From Pantoea alhagi (GTDB lineage: Bacteria > Pseudomonadota > Gammaproteobacteria > Enterobacterales > Enterobacteriaceae), in the NCBI RefSeq assembly GCF_002101395.1, contig NZ_CP019706.1, forward strand, positions 124,001 to 188,000: DNA of 64,000 nucleotides, written 5' to 3'. The position numbers and the translations under genes were made by a program. Of this stretch, positions 51,180-60,312 are shown piece by piece; position 1 is the stretch's first letter, and each line of letters starts with the position of its first letter. The notes below the pieces were generated by a model, which was not told where the DNA came from, made no database searches, and worked only from the letters and a program-made list of their open reading frames with translations.

Positions 51180-52778
51180 ATGAGCGATTACAGCACTTTT
51201 GCCCGCTATAACTCACGCTTCCCCACGCTTTATCCGGCACGCTCCGGTCGGCAACAGCGTCTGCGAATGGCAATAGCTGGCCTGCTTCTGCTGGTAGCGA
51301 TCGGCTGGATGATGGCACAGCTTACGGCTGAGATGCGCGCCTCGGGCAACGTTTTTACTCCTGACCTGCTGCTGAGCGGCGCCTTGCTGTTGGCTCTGGG
51401 CTTTATTTTTGTTAACGGCATGCACGATACCGCCCATGCCGTTACGACAGTGATTTATACCGGTACGCTCTCCCCGGGGCGGGCAGTGCTGATTTCCGCC
51501 ATCGCGAATATGCTGGGCGTGCTGCTGGCAAGCGGCGTGGTGGCCTGGGGCGTCATGTCTCTGTTGCCGGCAGAGGGGCTGCTGCAAATGGATGCCCGTC
51601 ATGGCTATGCGCTGATTTATGCCCTGCTGCTGTCGGCGATTAGCTGGAATCTTGCCAGCTGGTACTTTGCTATCCCTTCTTCCTCTTCACATGCGCTGCT
51701 GGGGGCGATGGTGGGCGTGGGCGGTGCCAGTAGTTTGCTGAACGGCAATGGCGCGTTGACCGGAATCGACTGTCATCAGGCTGGCTGGGCTGGCTGGGCG
51801 CTGCTGCTGTCGCCGGTGCTGGGTTTTGTCGCCGCCGGGCTGTTGCTGCTGGCGATGAAGGCGCTATTGCCGACTCGCCAGCTCACTCAGGCTGCCGATC
51901 TGCAATGCCCTCCTCCGCTCTGGCTGCGCGGCATGCTGCTACTGACCAGCAGCGGCGTCTCTTTCGCGCACGGTGCCAACGACGGGCAAAAAGGAATGGG
52001 ATTGATTATGGTCATCCTGCTGATCGCGCTGCCGGGCACGTTTGCCCTGAACCGCACCCTGCCGGAGCGCGAAATAGCCAGCTTAACCGTACTGACCGCA
52101 CAGGCGCAGGCGCAGCTGCCGCAGCGCAGCGATCTCACGCTGCCGATGGCAGAAAGTGAACTGCAGCGCTATTTACAGCAGCAGCACTGGCAGCAAGAGG
52201 TATTGCCAGCGCTGGGCAAAGTTACGGGCAGCCTGCATCAACAGCTGAGCGCCCTGCCCCACTTCGATCGGCTCTCAACCAGCGAGGCAACCCGCCTGCG
52301 CCTGCAAATGTCGCTGACCAGCAAAACCCTGCATCAGCTGTTAAACAGCCCTGCGCCGCTGACGCATAATGAGCGCGCGCTGCTGACGACGCTGGCCGGA
52401 CAGTTAAATCACGCCAGCAGCCTGATCCCCTGGTGGGTAAAAATCATGGTGGCACTGGCGCTGGGATTGGGTACCTTAACCGGCTGGCAGCGCATCGCTA
52501 TTACCATTGGCGAACGCACCGGTAAAGCGCCGCTTAGCGCAGCGCAGGGTGCCAGCAGCGAACTGGTCACCATGACAACGTTAGGCATGGCAGAGCAGTT
52601 TGGCCTGCCGGTTTCCACTACTCAGGTACTGACCTGCGGCGTCGCAGGCAGCATGGTGGCGAATCGCAGCGCCCTGCAGTGGCGAACACTGAAATGCATG
52701 GGCCTGGTATGGCTGCTGACGTTACCGGCTTGCGCGCTAATGGCCGCGCTGTTTTATACGCTGCTGGTAATGCTATAA
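51180..52778 (+). CDS. Inorganic phosphate transporter, Pit family, with large internal insert
   Basis: Inner-membrane phosphate or sulfate permease of 532 residues. The duplicated family signature is seen as FVNGMHDTAHAVTTVIYTG in the first half and ASSELVTMTTLGMAEQFGLPVSTTQ (in part: MAEQFGLPVSTTQ) in the second, plus SFAHGANDGQKGMG. Between the halves, about residues 290-415 form a hydrophilic, glutamine- and leucine-rich helical insert. The ATG at 51180 has a weak ribosome binding site; the frame upstream is not conserved. The stop overlaps the converging dusC by six bases. Confidence 0.88.
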   Translation: MSDYSTFARYNSRFPTLYPARSGRQQRLRMAIAGLLLLVAIGWMMAQLTAEMRASGNVFTPDLLLSGALLLALGFIFVNGMHDTAHAVTTVIYTGTLSPGRAVLISAIANMLGVLLASGVVAWGVMSLLPAEGLLQMDARHGYALIYALLLSAISWNLASWYFAIPSSSSHALLGAMVGVGGASSLLNGNGALTGIDCHQAGWAGWALLLSPVLGFVAAGLLLLAMKALLPTRQLTQAADLQCPPPLWLRGMLLLTSSGVSFAHGANDGQKGMGLIMVILLIALPGTFALNRTLPEREIASLTVLTAQAQAQLPQRSDLTLPMAESELQRYLQQQHWQQEVLPALGKVTGSLHQQLSALPHFDRLSTSEATRLRLQMSLTSKTLHQLLNSPAPLTHNERALLTTLAGQLNHASSLIPWWVKIMVALALGLGTLTGWQRIAITIGERTGKAPLSAAQGASSELVTMTTLGMAEQFGLPVSTTQVLTCGVAGSMVANRSALQWRTLKCMGLVWLLTLPACALMAALFYTLLVML

Positions 52779-53744
52779 CGCCTCGTTGAGAGACAAAGCC
52801 TCGGCCAGCTGGCACTGAAGATCGATCGCCGCTGCGATCTCCGGGGAGCTTTTCAGGGTTCGGACGGTCGTAAACAGCGTATCCGCCTGCGGGTAAGCTT
52901 TGCGCAGATAGCCAAGCCACTGTTTGATACGTGCCACATGGTACATCCCGGTATCGCCCTGCTTTTCCAGCCGGGTGTAGCGATGCAGCAGCGCCATAAC
53001 CTGCGGCCAGGGCATCGGCGGCGCATTCTCTTTAATAACCCGGCTCAGGTTAGGCACGTTAAGCGCGCCACGACCAATCATTACCGCATCGCAGCCGGTT
53101 GCCGCCATACACGCCTGCGCGCTTTGCCAGTCCCAGATCTCGCCGTTGGCAATCACCGGAATCGATAAACGCTGACGAATCTCGCCTATCGCCTGCCAGT
53201 TAATCGCCTCAGCACGATAGCCATCCTCTTTGGTACGCCCATGCACTACCAGTTCGCTGGCGCCTGCCTGCTGTACCGCATCGGCAATTTCAAAACGTCG
53301 CTCGCCGGAGTCCCAGCCAAGACGCACTTTCACCGTGACCGGTAGCGTAGCGGGCACCGCTTCACGCATCGCTTTGGCTGCACGATAAATAAGCTCAGGA
53401 TCTTTCAGCAGCGTAGCCCCACCGCCGCTGCCGTTCACCAGCTTCGAAGGGCAGCCACAGTTGAGATCGACGCCCCACGAACCCAGTTCAACCGCCCGCG
53501 CCGCGTTTTCTGCCAGCCACTGCGGATGTTGTCCCAACAGCTGAACCCTGACTAAGGTGCCGGAAGAGGTACGGCTCTGGTGCTGTAGCTCCGGGCAGAG
53601 ACGCAGAAAAGATTTTACCGGCAGCAGCTGATCCACCACGCGTAAAAATTCGGTGATGCAAAGATCGTAATCATTCACTGAGGTCAGTAATTCACGTACC
53701 AGAGAATCAAGTACGCCTTCCATCGGCGCCAGTAACACCCGCAT
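52773..53744 (-). CDS. dusC: tRNA-dihydrouridine(16) synthase DusC
   Basis: FMN-dependent reductase that makes dihydrouridine at position 16 of tRNA. The 323-residue protein begins MRVLLAPMEGV, has the catalytic Cys98 in LNCGCPS (94-100), VKVRLGWDSGE and the phosphate-binding NGEIWDWQS and GCDAVMIGRGAL. E. coli DusC has 315 residues. AAAGG is nine bases before this ATG; six more codons upstream are not conserved. Confidence 0.96.
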   Translation of the reverse strand: MRVLLAPMEGVLDSLVRELLTSVNDYDLCITEFLRVVDQLLPVKSFLRLCPELQHQSRTSSGTLVRVQLLGQHPQWLAENAARAVELGSWGVDLNCGCPSKLVNGSGGGATLLKDPELIYRAAKAMREAVPATLPVTVKVRLGWDSGERRFEIADAVQQAGASELVVHGRTKEDGYRAEAINWQAIGEIRQRLSIPVIANGEIWDWQSAQACMAATGCDAVMIGRGALNVPNLSRVIKENAPPMPWPQVMALLHRYTRLEKQGDTGMYHVARIKQWLGYLRKAYPQADTLFTTVRTLKSSPEIAAAIDLQCQLAEALSLNEAL

Positions 53745-53869
53745 GAGAAATACCTTTGACAAAATTGACGCGCAAGTTTACGCCTTTTGCCTGAAAGTGA
53801 GAATCACCCGGGCAGGTGTTTATTGCAGAAGCGGATAAAAAACAGCGGGAAGGTAACGCAAAATGCAGC

Positions 53870-53899
53870 AAAAAAAACGGCTACCACAAGGGTAGCCGT
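53870..53899 (-). terminator. Rho-independent terminator of rhlE
   Basis: On the minus strand a 9-bp stem ACGGCTACC/GGTAGCCGT with a 5-base loop is followed by seven or eight U residues, 17 bases after the rhlE stop. Confidence 0.92.
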
Positions 53900-53915
53900 G
53901 TTTAGCCAGGCGAAA

Positions 53916-55448
53916 TTAACGATTGCCGGAAGGCTTATCGCTGCGCGCCTGTGCCGGGCGCTGGCCGGAAGTGCGGCGCGGCTGATTGCTATCGCCGGAA
54001 AGTCGGCGTGGATGGCTGCTGTCGCCGGAAGTGCGGCGCGGATTGCTGCCATCGCCAGAAGCGCGACGCGGCTGATTGCCATCACGCTCGCCGGAAGCGC
54101 GACGCGGATTGCTGCCATCGCCAGAGGCGCGGCGCGGCTGATTGCCATCACGTTCGCCGGAAGCGCGACGCGGCTGGCGATCGGCTGAGGCGGATTGACG
54201 CTGGCCTGAAGGCTGACGATCGCCGCCCTGAGCGCGACCGCCCTGGCTACGTCCACCGCCGCCGCCACGCTGCTGGCGGCCATTGAGGATCGGCTCCGCT
54301 TTAATGCTCGGATCCGGCTCAAAACCTGGCTGCGCCATACGCGGGATTTCACGCTTCAGTACGCGCTCAATATCACGCAGCAGCTTGTGCTCATCCACAC
54401 AGACCAGCGAAATCGCTTCGCCGGTTGCGGCGGCGCGACCTGTACGACCGATGCGGTGCACATAATCTTCCGGCACGTTGGGCAGTTCATAGTTCACTAC
54501 GTGTGGCAGCTCTTCAATATCCAGGCCGCGCGCGGCAATATCGGTCGCCACCAGCACACGAATCTGACCGCCTTTAAAGTCGCTCAGCGCACGGGTACGC
54601 GCGCCCTGGCTTTTATTACCATGGATCGCAGCGGCGGTAATGCCATCTTTATTCAACTGCTCGGCTAAATGGTTAGCGCCATGTTTGGTGCGGGTAAATA
54701 CCAGCACCTGCTGCCAGTTGCCCTGGCCAATCATCAGCGACAGCAGTTCCCGCTTGCGTTTTTTATCAACAAAATGCACATGCTGAGTAATCTGTTCAGA
54801 AGCGGTATTACGACGCGCAACTTCAACCTGGCTGGGGTTATCCAGCAGCTTTTCCGCCAGAGCTTTAATTTCGTCGGAGAAGGTGGCGGAAAACAGCAAA
54901 TTTTGACGTTTCGCCGGCAGGCGCGCCAGAACGCGACGGATATCATGAATAAAGCCCATATCGAGCATGCGGTCCGCTTCATCCAGCACCAGGATTTCAA
55001 CCTGTGACAGATCGACCGCATTTTGCTGCGCCAGATCGAGCAGACGGCCCGGCGTTGCCACCAGCACATCCACGCCGCCGCGCAGTTTCAGCATCTGCGG
55101 GTTGATGCTGACGCCGCCAAATACCACCAGCGAGCGCAGGCTCAGATATTTACTGTATTCACGTACGTTTTCGCCTACCTGCGCCGCCAGTTCACGCGTC
55201 GGGGTAAGAATTAATGCGCGTACCGGGCGACGGCTTTTCGCCGCCAGCGGTTTCGCGCTCAGGCGCTGCAGAATAGGCAGCGTAAAGCCTGCCGTCTTGC
55301 CGGTGCCGGTTTGGGCACTGGCCATCAGGTCGCGGCCTTCCAGTACCACCGGGATAGCCTGGCGCTGTACAGGGGTAGGCTCACGATAGCCTTGCTCGGC
55401 CACGGCACGCAAAATATCGGCGTTCAGGCCGAGAGAATCAAAGGACAT
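53916..55448 (-). CDS. rhlE: DEAD-box RNA helicase RhlE with repeat tail
   Basis: ATP-dependent RNA helicase involved in ribosome maturation. The 510-residue protein has the Q motif (YREPTPVQRQAIP), Walker A AQTGTGKT at 45-52, DEAD at 156-159, SAT in LLFSATF and HRIGRTGR near 335. E. coli RhlE has 454 residues; here the basic tail from about 390 on is longer and is made of repeated ten- to twelve-residue units such as RRASGERDGNQP and RRASGDGSNP, similar in character to RNA-binding Arg/Gly tails. Its frame is intact. Confidence 0.94.
   Translation of the reverse strand: MSFDSLGLNADILRAVAEQGYREPTPVQRQAIPVVLEGRDLMASAQTGTGKTAGFTLPILQRLSAKPLAAKSRRPVRALILTPTRELAAQVGENVREYSKYLSLRSLVVFGGVSINPQMLKLRGGVDVLVATPGRLLDLAQQNAVDLSQVEILVLDEADRMLDMGFIHDIRRVLARLPAKRQNLLFSATFSDEIKALAEKLLDNPSQVEVARRNTASEQITQHVHFVDKKRKRELLSLMIGQGNWQQVLVFTRTKHGANHLAEQLNKDGITAAAIHGNKSQGARTRALSDFKGGQIRVLVATDIAARGLDIEELPHVVNYELPNVPEDYVHRIGRTGRAAATGEAISLVCVDEHKLLRDIERVLKREIPRMAQPGFEPDPSIKAEPILNGRQQRGGGGGRSQGGRAQGGDRQPSGQRQSASADRQPRRASGERDGNQPRRASGDGSNPRRASGERDGNQPRRASGDGSNPRRTSGDSSHPRRLSGDSNQPRRTSGQRPAQARSDKPSGNR
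54035..54170. repeat. Tandem 66-bp repeat in the rhlE tail
   Basis: Two near-identical 66-bp units (GATTGCTGCCATCGCCAGA at 54041 and again at 54107) encode 22-residue peptide repeats; degenerate copies extend toward 53975. Confidence 0.8.
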
Positions 55449-55635
55449 AGGGGTTCAACTCCGGTTCCGCCCTGACCGTCGTTAACGGTGCAGTTTCCAG
55501 GGGGGAGATCATGACGCTTGTTGAGCAAGCGGTTGAAAGGGCACAAACTACGGTGCGTAATGAGATCAGTGTAACAGTTTACACGTCGGGGGGATAGCGG
55601 CGTGGCGCTGTGGTGTTAAAAAGCGTATGGCGGCG

Positions 55636-55665
55636 AAAAAACCAGGGCCGCACAAGGCGGCCCTG
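55636..55665 (-). terminator. Rho-independent terminator of ybhQ
   Basis: On the minus strand a 9-bp perfect stem CAGGGCCGC/GCGGCCCTG with a 5-base loop leads to GTTTTTT, 20 bases after the ybhQ stop. Confidence 0.9.
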
Positions 55666-55685
55666 ACAGCAGAAGAACAGCAGGC

Positions 55686-56078
55686 TTAGCTACGTTTCTT
55701 TTCGATACGCGGCGGCGGCTCTTTCGCCAGCAGCGAAACCAGTGCCGGTCCCGCCAGCATCACCAGCCCCAGACAGGCCAGCAGCAGATTGTTATGCAGG
55801 ATGCGCGAAACTAAAAACAGCAGCAGCATCGCCGCGCCGAAATAGTAGGTGGTGGTGATCTCTTCTAAAAAATCACCGGTGCGTCGCAGACGCGGTATAC
55901 GCTGCGTCAGCAGCATAGCGATAAATACCGCAGCATAGGCGGCAACCAGTACGCTGCTCACTTCAACCAACGCCCGTTCCCGCCAGCCCCAAACCAGAGC
56001 GACAAGCATCACCAGATGCAAAGAAATGTGCAGACAGGGTTGGCCAGTGGCAATCTGTATACGGTTAAACCATTTCAT
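55686..56078 (-). CDS. ybhQ: Inner-membrane protein YbhQ
   Basis: A 130-residue protein with four predicted helices. ATGQPCLHISLHL near the start, EEITTTYYFGAAMLLLFLVSR and GPALVSLLAKE near the end match the E. coli YbhQ pattern (136 residues). AGGAG stands six bases before this ATG; the longer frame to 56207 runs through the promoter region of ybhP. Function unknown; divergent from ybhP as in E. coli. Confidence 0.9.
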   Translation of the reverse strand: MKWFNRIQIATGQPCLHISLHLVMLVALVWGWRERALVEVSSVLVAAYAAVFIAMLLTQRIPRLRRTGDFLEEITTTYYFGAAMLLLFLVSRILHNNLLLACLGLVMLAGPALVSLLAKEPPPRIEKKRS

Positions 56079-56255
56079 TCTCTTCTCCTGATCGCGTTTA
56101 AATGCGATCCAAGTAGTCGGCAAAGCCAACGACGAATGTCCATAATGTAACGCAGTTTTCGGACAATGCCGCAAAACGCGGCGGAAGTCAGCGCCCTTTT
56201 GTGACAAAGACTACACTTTATCGGAAATCAAAATCAAAAGGAGAGCGCCCCCAGT

Positions 56256-57017
56256 ATGTCACAAAAAGCGCAAGGATTTTCCTTTAAAGTCCTGACAATT
56301 AATACACATAAGGGTTTCACTACTTTCAACCGGCGCTTTATTTTACCTGAACTGCGCGAAGCAGTACGCGCGACGTCCGCCGATATCGTTTTTTTACAGG
56401 AGGTAATGGGTACGCACGCTGTGCATCCGCTGCAGGTGGAAAACTGGCCGGACACCCCGCACTATGAGTTTCTCGCTGATACCATGTGGAACGATTTCGC
56501 TTACGGACGTAACGCTGTCTATCCTGAAGGGCATCACGGCAACGCAGTGCTTTCCCGCTTCCCAATCGTTGAGTATGAGAACCGCGATATTTCAGTAGCG
56601 GGCACCGAGAGGCGCGGCGTACTGCACTGTCAGTTACAGCTTCCTGACCGCGATCAGACGCTGCATGTTATGTGCGTTCACCTTGGTCTGCGCGATGCGC
56701 ATCGCCATGCGCAAATGAAAATGATGTGCGAGATGATCGCCGCCCTGCCCCCCGATGCGCCGCTGGTGGTGGCAGGTGATTTTAATGACTGGCAAATGCG
56801 CGCCAATAAAATGTTGAAGCGTTGCGCCAATCTTGATGAGGTATTCAGCCGTAAGCACGGACGCCCGGCGCGCACTTTCCCGGCGCGTTTTCCGCTGTTG
56901 CGCCTCGATCGTATTTATGTGCGTAACGCCGCAACCAGTCATCCCTGGGCATTACCTGTGCGGCCCTGGTCTCATCTTTCCGATCATGCGCCGCTGGCTG
57001 TGGAGATTCACTTATGA
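56256..57017 (+). CDS. ybhP: Endonuclease/exonuclease/phosphatase-family protein YbhP
   Basis: A 253-residue protein of the DNase I-like fold. The metal and catalytic motifs are FLQEVMGTH (about 48-56), GRNAVYPEGHHGNAVLSR, VVAGDFNDW (about 172-180) and LSDHAPLAVE at the end. In E. coli it is the first gene of ybhP-clsB-ybhN, and the same order is kept. It may act on a phosphodiester in lipid metabolism given its partners. AAGGAGAG lies ten bases before the ATG. Confidence 0.93.
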   Translation: MSQKAQGFSFKVLTINTHKGFTTFNRRFILPELREAVRATSADIVFLQEVMGTHAVHPLQVENWPDTPHYEFLADTMWNDFAYGRNAVYPEGHHGNAVLSRFPIVEYENRDISVAGTERRGVLHCQLQLPDRDQTLHVMCVHLGLRDAHRHAQMKMMCEMIAALPPDAPLVVAGDFNDWQMRANKMLKRCANLDEVFSRKHGRPARTFPARFPLLRLDRIYVRNAATSHPWALPVRPWSHLSDHAPLAVEIHL

Positions 57018-58258
57018 CAATGAACTGGCGCGATGGTAACCGTATCCAGTTACTGGAAAACGGTGAACAGTTTTTCCCACGCGTATTTGGGGCAATTCAG
57101 CGCGCACAGCAGAGCGTGCTGCTGGAAACCTTTATTCTGTTTGAGGATAACGTTGGCAAGGCGCTGCATCGCGAACTGCTGGCTGCCGCGAAGCGCGGCG
57201 TAAAAATCGAGCTGATGGTTGATGGCTACGGTTCACCCGATCTGTCGGATGAGTTTATTTCCAGCCTTACCTCCGCTGGCGTGCGCTTTCTCTATTATGA
57301 CCCGCGCCCGCTGGTGATGGGCATGCGTACCAATGTCTTTCGTCGACTGCACCGTAAAATTGTGGTTGTCGACGGCGTTATCGCCTTTGTCGGCGGCATT
57401 AACTTTTCCGCCGAGCACAACACCGATTTCGGTCCGGAAGCCAAGCAGGATTACGCCGTTGAGGTTAAAGGGCCGATTGTCGACGATATCGGTGCTTTTG
57501 TGGCGGAGGCTTTTGGCAGCGAAGCGAATACGCGCCGCTGGTGGGGGCAACGTTCTCATCGCCCGGCGCGCAACCAGAAGCCCGGCGATGCACAGGCGCT
57601 GTTTGTTTTTCGCGATAATGATGAACATCGCGACGATATTGAACAGCACTATATGGAGATGCTCAGCAACGCTAAACAGGATGTAATTATCGCCAACGCC
57701 TACTTTTTCCCCGGCTATCGCCTGCTGCGCGAGATGAAAAATGCCGCCCAGCGCGGCGTGCGCGTGCGTCTGATCGTACAGGGCGAACCCGATATGCCGA
57801 TTGTTAAAGTAGGCGCGGAGCTACTGTATAACTACCTGGTGGGAGGCGGCGTGGAGGTGTATGAATATATTCGCCGTCCGCTACACGGAAAGGTGGCGGT
57901 ACAGGATCAACAGTGGGCCACGGTCGGCTCCAGTAATCTCGATCCGCTTAGCCTGTCGCTGAATCTGGAAGCGAATTTGATTATTCATGATCGACAGTTT
58001 AACCAGACGCTGCGCGATAATCTGGAACAGCTGTTACAGAACGACTGTGTGCGCGTACGGGAAGATAAACTGCCGAAGCGCACCTGGCTACAGCTGACTA
58101 AAAGCGTGATTGTTTTCCACTTCCTGCGCCATTTCCCTGCTATCGCTGGCTGGTTGCCTGCCCATACGCCTAAAGTAAAGCAGGTACCACCGCCGGTTCA
58201 GCCGGAACTGGAAACCCAGGATCGCGTTGATAGCGAAAAACAAGGAGTGAAATCCTGA
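57014..58258 (+). CDS. clsB: Cardiolipin synthase B
   Basis: Phospholipase D-superfamily enzyme that condenses phosphatidylglycerol into cardiolipin. The 414-residue protein has two HKD motifs, HRKIVVVD at 113-120 and HGKVAVQD at 291-298, and the conserved NVFRRLHRK and GSSNLDPLSLSLNLEAN. E. coli ClsB has 413 residues. The ATG overlaps the ybhP stop by four bases. Confidence 0.96.
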   Translation: MTMNWRDGNRIQLLENGEQFFPRVFGAIQRAQQSVLLETFILFEDNVGKALHRELLAAAKRGVKIELMVDGYGSPDLSDEFISSLTSAGVRFLYYDPRPLVMGMRTNVFRRLHRKIVVVDGVIAFVGGINFSAEHNTDFGPEAKQDYAVEVKGPIVDDIGAFVAEAFGSEANTRRWWGQRSHRPARNQKPGDAQALFVFRDNDEHRDDIEQHYMEMLSNAKQDVIIANAYFFPGYRLLREMKNAAQRGVRVRLIVQGEPDMPIVKVGAELLYNYLVGGGVEVYEYIRRPLHGKVAVQDQQWATVGSSNLDPLSLSLNLEANLIIHDRQFNQTLRDNLEQLLQNDCVRVREDKLPKRTWLQLTKSVIVFHFLRHFPAIAGWLPAHTPKVKQVPPPVQPELETQDRVDSEKQGVKS

Positions 58259-59310
58259 TGTCAAAAGCCCATCCCAAATGGAAGCTGGCCAAAAAAATCC
58301 TCACCTGGCTGTTTTTTATTGCGGTTATTGTGTTGCTGGGAGTCTATGCCGGCAAAGTAGACTGGGAAGATGTCTGGAAGGTAATTGTCAACTATAACCG
58401 CATAGCGATTCTCAGCGCGGTGGGTCTGGTGATCCTGAGTTATCTCGCCTACGGCGGCTATGATCTGATTGGCCGCGCCTACTGCGGTCATAAGCTGGCC
58501 AAACGTCAGGTGATGCTGGTGTCGTTTATCTGTTACGCCTTTAACCTGACGCTAAGTACCTGGGTGGGCGGCGTTGCGATGCGCTATCGGCTTTACTCCC
58601 GGCTGGGGCTGAGCGGCAGCACTATCACCCGTATTTTTTCTCTCAGTATTGCCACCAACTGGCTCGGCTATATCCTGCTGGCGGGAATTATTTTTACCGC
58701 CGGTATGGTGCCGGTACCGCCCGGCTGGTTTATTGGCGAAGGGACGCTGCGGTTGATCGGCGGCATTCTGGCGCTGCTGGTTCTTGCCTATCTGGGCGCC
58801 TGCGCCTTTTCTAAACGACGTCGCTGGACAATCAAAGGGCAAAAACTGGCGTTGCCTTCGCTGCGTATGGCGCTGTTTCAGTTTGCTATCTCCAGCGCTA
58901 ACTGGATGGTCATGGGGACAATCATCTGGCTGCTGCTGGGACAGGAAGTGAATTATCCGGTAGTGCTGGGCGTGTTGCTGATCAGCAGTATCGCCGGGGT
59001 GATAATCCACATCCCGGCCGGTATCGGCGTGCTGGAGGCGGTATTTCTGGCGTTGCTGCGTGATGAGCATGCCGGCCACGGGCAGATTATCGCCGCCCTG
59101 CTCGCCTATCGCGTGCTCTACTTTATCCTGCCGCTGCTGCTGGCGCTGGTGCTTTACCTGTGGCTGGAAAGCCGGGCGAAACATCTGCGGGCGAAAAACG
59201 AGCGAAAAATGCAGCAGCAAGATAACGAGCAACCGGCGGAACAGGATAAGCACCTGGAGCGACACGAAACGGAAGACGGGCTAAACCCGCACAGTAAACT
59301 CACACAGTAA
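58258..59310 (+). CDS. ybhN: LPG-synthase-TM-like inner-membrane protein YbhN
   Basis: A 350-residue polytopic protein of the UPF0104 family, related to the membrane part of lysylphosphatidylglycerol synthase. About eight helices are seen, with STWVGGVAMRYRLYSRLGLSG and IPAGIGVLEAVFLALL as family motifs. It shares one base with the clsB stop (TGATG). The C-terminal 40 residues are hydrophilic and longer than E. coli YbhN (318). The role in cardiolipin handling is inferred from the operon. Confidence 0.93.
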   Translation: MSKAHPKWKLAKKILTWLFFIAVIVLLGVYAGKVDWEDVWKVIVNYNRIAILSAVGLVILSYLAYGGYDLIGRAYCGHKLAKRQVMLVSFICYAFNLTLSTWVGGVAMRYRLYSRLGLSGSTITRIFSLSIATNWLGYILLAGIIFTAGMVPVPPGWFIGEGTLRLIGGILALLVLAYLGACAFSKRRRWTIKGQKLALPSLRMALFQFAISSANWMVMGTIIWLLLGQEVNYPVVLGVLLISSIAGVIIHIPAGIGVLEAVFLALLRDEHAGHGQIIAALLAYRVLYFILPLLLALVLYLWLESRAKHLRAKNERKMQQQDNEQPAEQDKHLERHETEDGLNPHSKLTQ

Positions 59311-59360
59311 CCATATCGCCCGGCATCACGCTGATGATGCTCTGCTTTTTCACCAAAAAT

Positions 59361-59393
59361 AAAGCACCGAAAAGAGGATCTTTCGGTGCTTTG
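59361..59393 (+). terminator. Terminator of the ybhP-clsB-ybhN operon
   Basis: AAAGCACCGA pairs with TCGGTGCTTT, with an extra base near the loop, followed by GTTT and preceded by A-rich sequence. Confidence 0.75.
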
Positions 59394-59487
59394 TTTACCC
59401 GCAGAGAGGTGACTCTACAAGGGGCACTGGCCTGAGTGCGGGTCTGGTGCTGCTCTGCCGACGGTTGCCGCAGATGTGCAGCATGCC

Positions 59488-60198
59488 CTAGCGGCGGTTG
59501 CCAAAGATGCGCAGCAGCATCAGGAACAGGTTGATAAAGTCCAGATAGAGCGTTAATGCGCCCATAATTGAATAGCGGCGCAGGTTCTCTTTATCACGCG
59601 TATCAATATTTTCTCCTATTGCCTTTAGCTTTTGCGTGTCATAGGCAGTCAGGCCGACAAACACCAACACGCCAATATAGGTAATCGCCCACATCAGCGC
59701 CGGGCTTTTCAGCCAGAAGTTAACCAGTGAAGCCAGCAGCAGGCCAATCAGCGCCATAAATAAAATGCTGCCCATTTTGCTGAGATCGCGTTTGGTGGTG
59801 TAGCCCCAAAAGCTCATGGCACCGAACATTCCGGCGGTGACAAAGAAGGTGCTGGCGATAGATGAATAGGTATACACCAGAAAAATACTGGCTAAGGTTA
59901 AACCGGTCATTGCTGAATAGAGCATAAACAGCGCGGTGGCCACCGCACCACTAAGCTTATGCACCAAGCCTGAAAGCACAAACACCACCGCCAGTTGTGC
60001 AATGATCAGCCCAAAAAACGTAATACGGTTGGCGAATACCAGCTCCATTACCGCAGGCGTATTCGCCGCATACCAGGAAATAAAGGCAGTCAGCAGCAGA
60101 CCACAAGTCATCCAGCCATAAACCTGCGCCATGTAAGTTTGCAGGCCGGTACCGGCGCGCTGCACGATAGTCTCTTGCGAGTGTGGAAATCGATTCAT
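59488..60198 (-). CDS. ybhL: Bax inhibitor-1 family membrane protein YbhL
   Basis: An inner-membrane protein of the BI-1/YccA family with seven helices; relatives conduct calcium or modulate membrane proteases. The 236-residue length equals E. coli YbhL (234) closely. The segment GALTLYLDFINLFLMLLRIFGNRR (in part: LYLDFINLFLMLLRIFGN) is the typical C-terminus. AGGGGG precedes the ATG. Downstream of the TAG stop lies an imperfect copy of the last ten codons. Confidence 0.94.
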   Translation of the reverse strand: MNRFPHSQETIVQRAGTGLQTYMAQVYGWMTCGLLLTAFISWYAANTPAVMELVFANRITFFGLIIAQLAVVFVLSGLVHKLSGAVATALFMLYSAMTGLTLASIFLVYTYSSIASTFFVTAGMFGAMSFWGYTTKRDLSKMGSILFMALIGLLLASLVNFWLKSPALMWAITYIGVLVFVGLTAYDTQKLKAIGENIDTRDKENLRRYSIMGALTLYLDFINLFLMLLRIFGNRR

Positions 60199-60312
60199 TG
60201 ATCCCCCTAATTATGTGAAGTAACAGGTCTCTCAAGTGTGGCATAGATTTAACGAATTATGGATATCTCGCTAATAAACGCAACGGATCCAGTAATCCTG
60301 CGTAATAATCAC

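Noticed and set aside
58552..59265. 237-codon minus-strand frame opposite ybhN
   Set aside because: It mirrors the membrane codons of ybhN and gives a Gln/His/Arg-rich product typical of antisense shadows.
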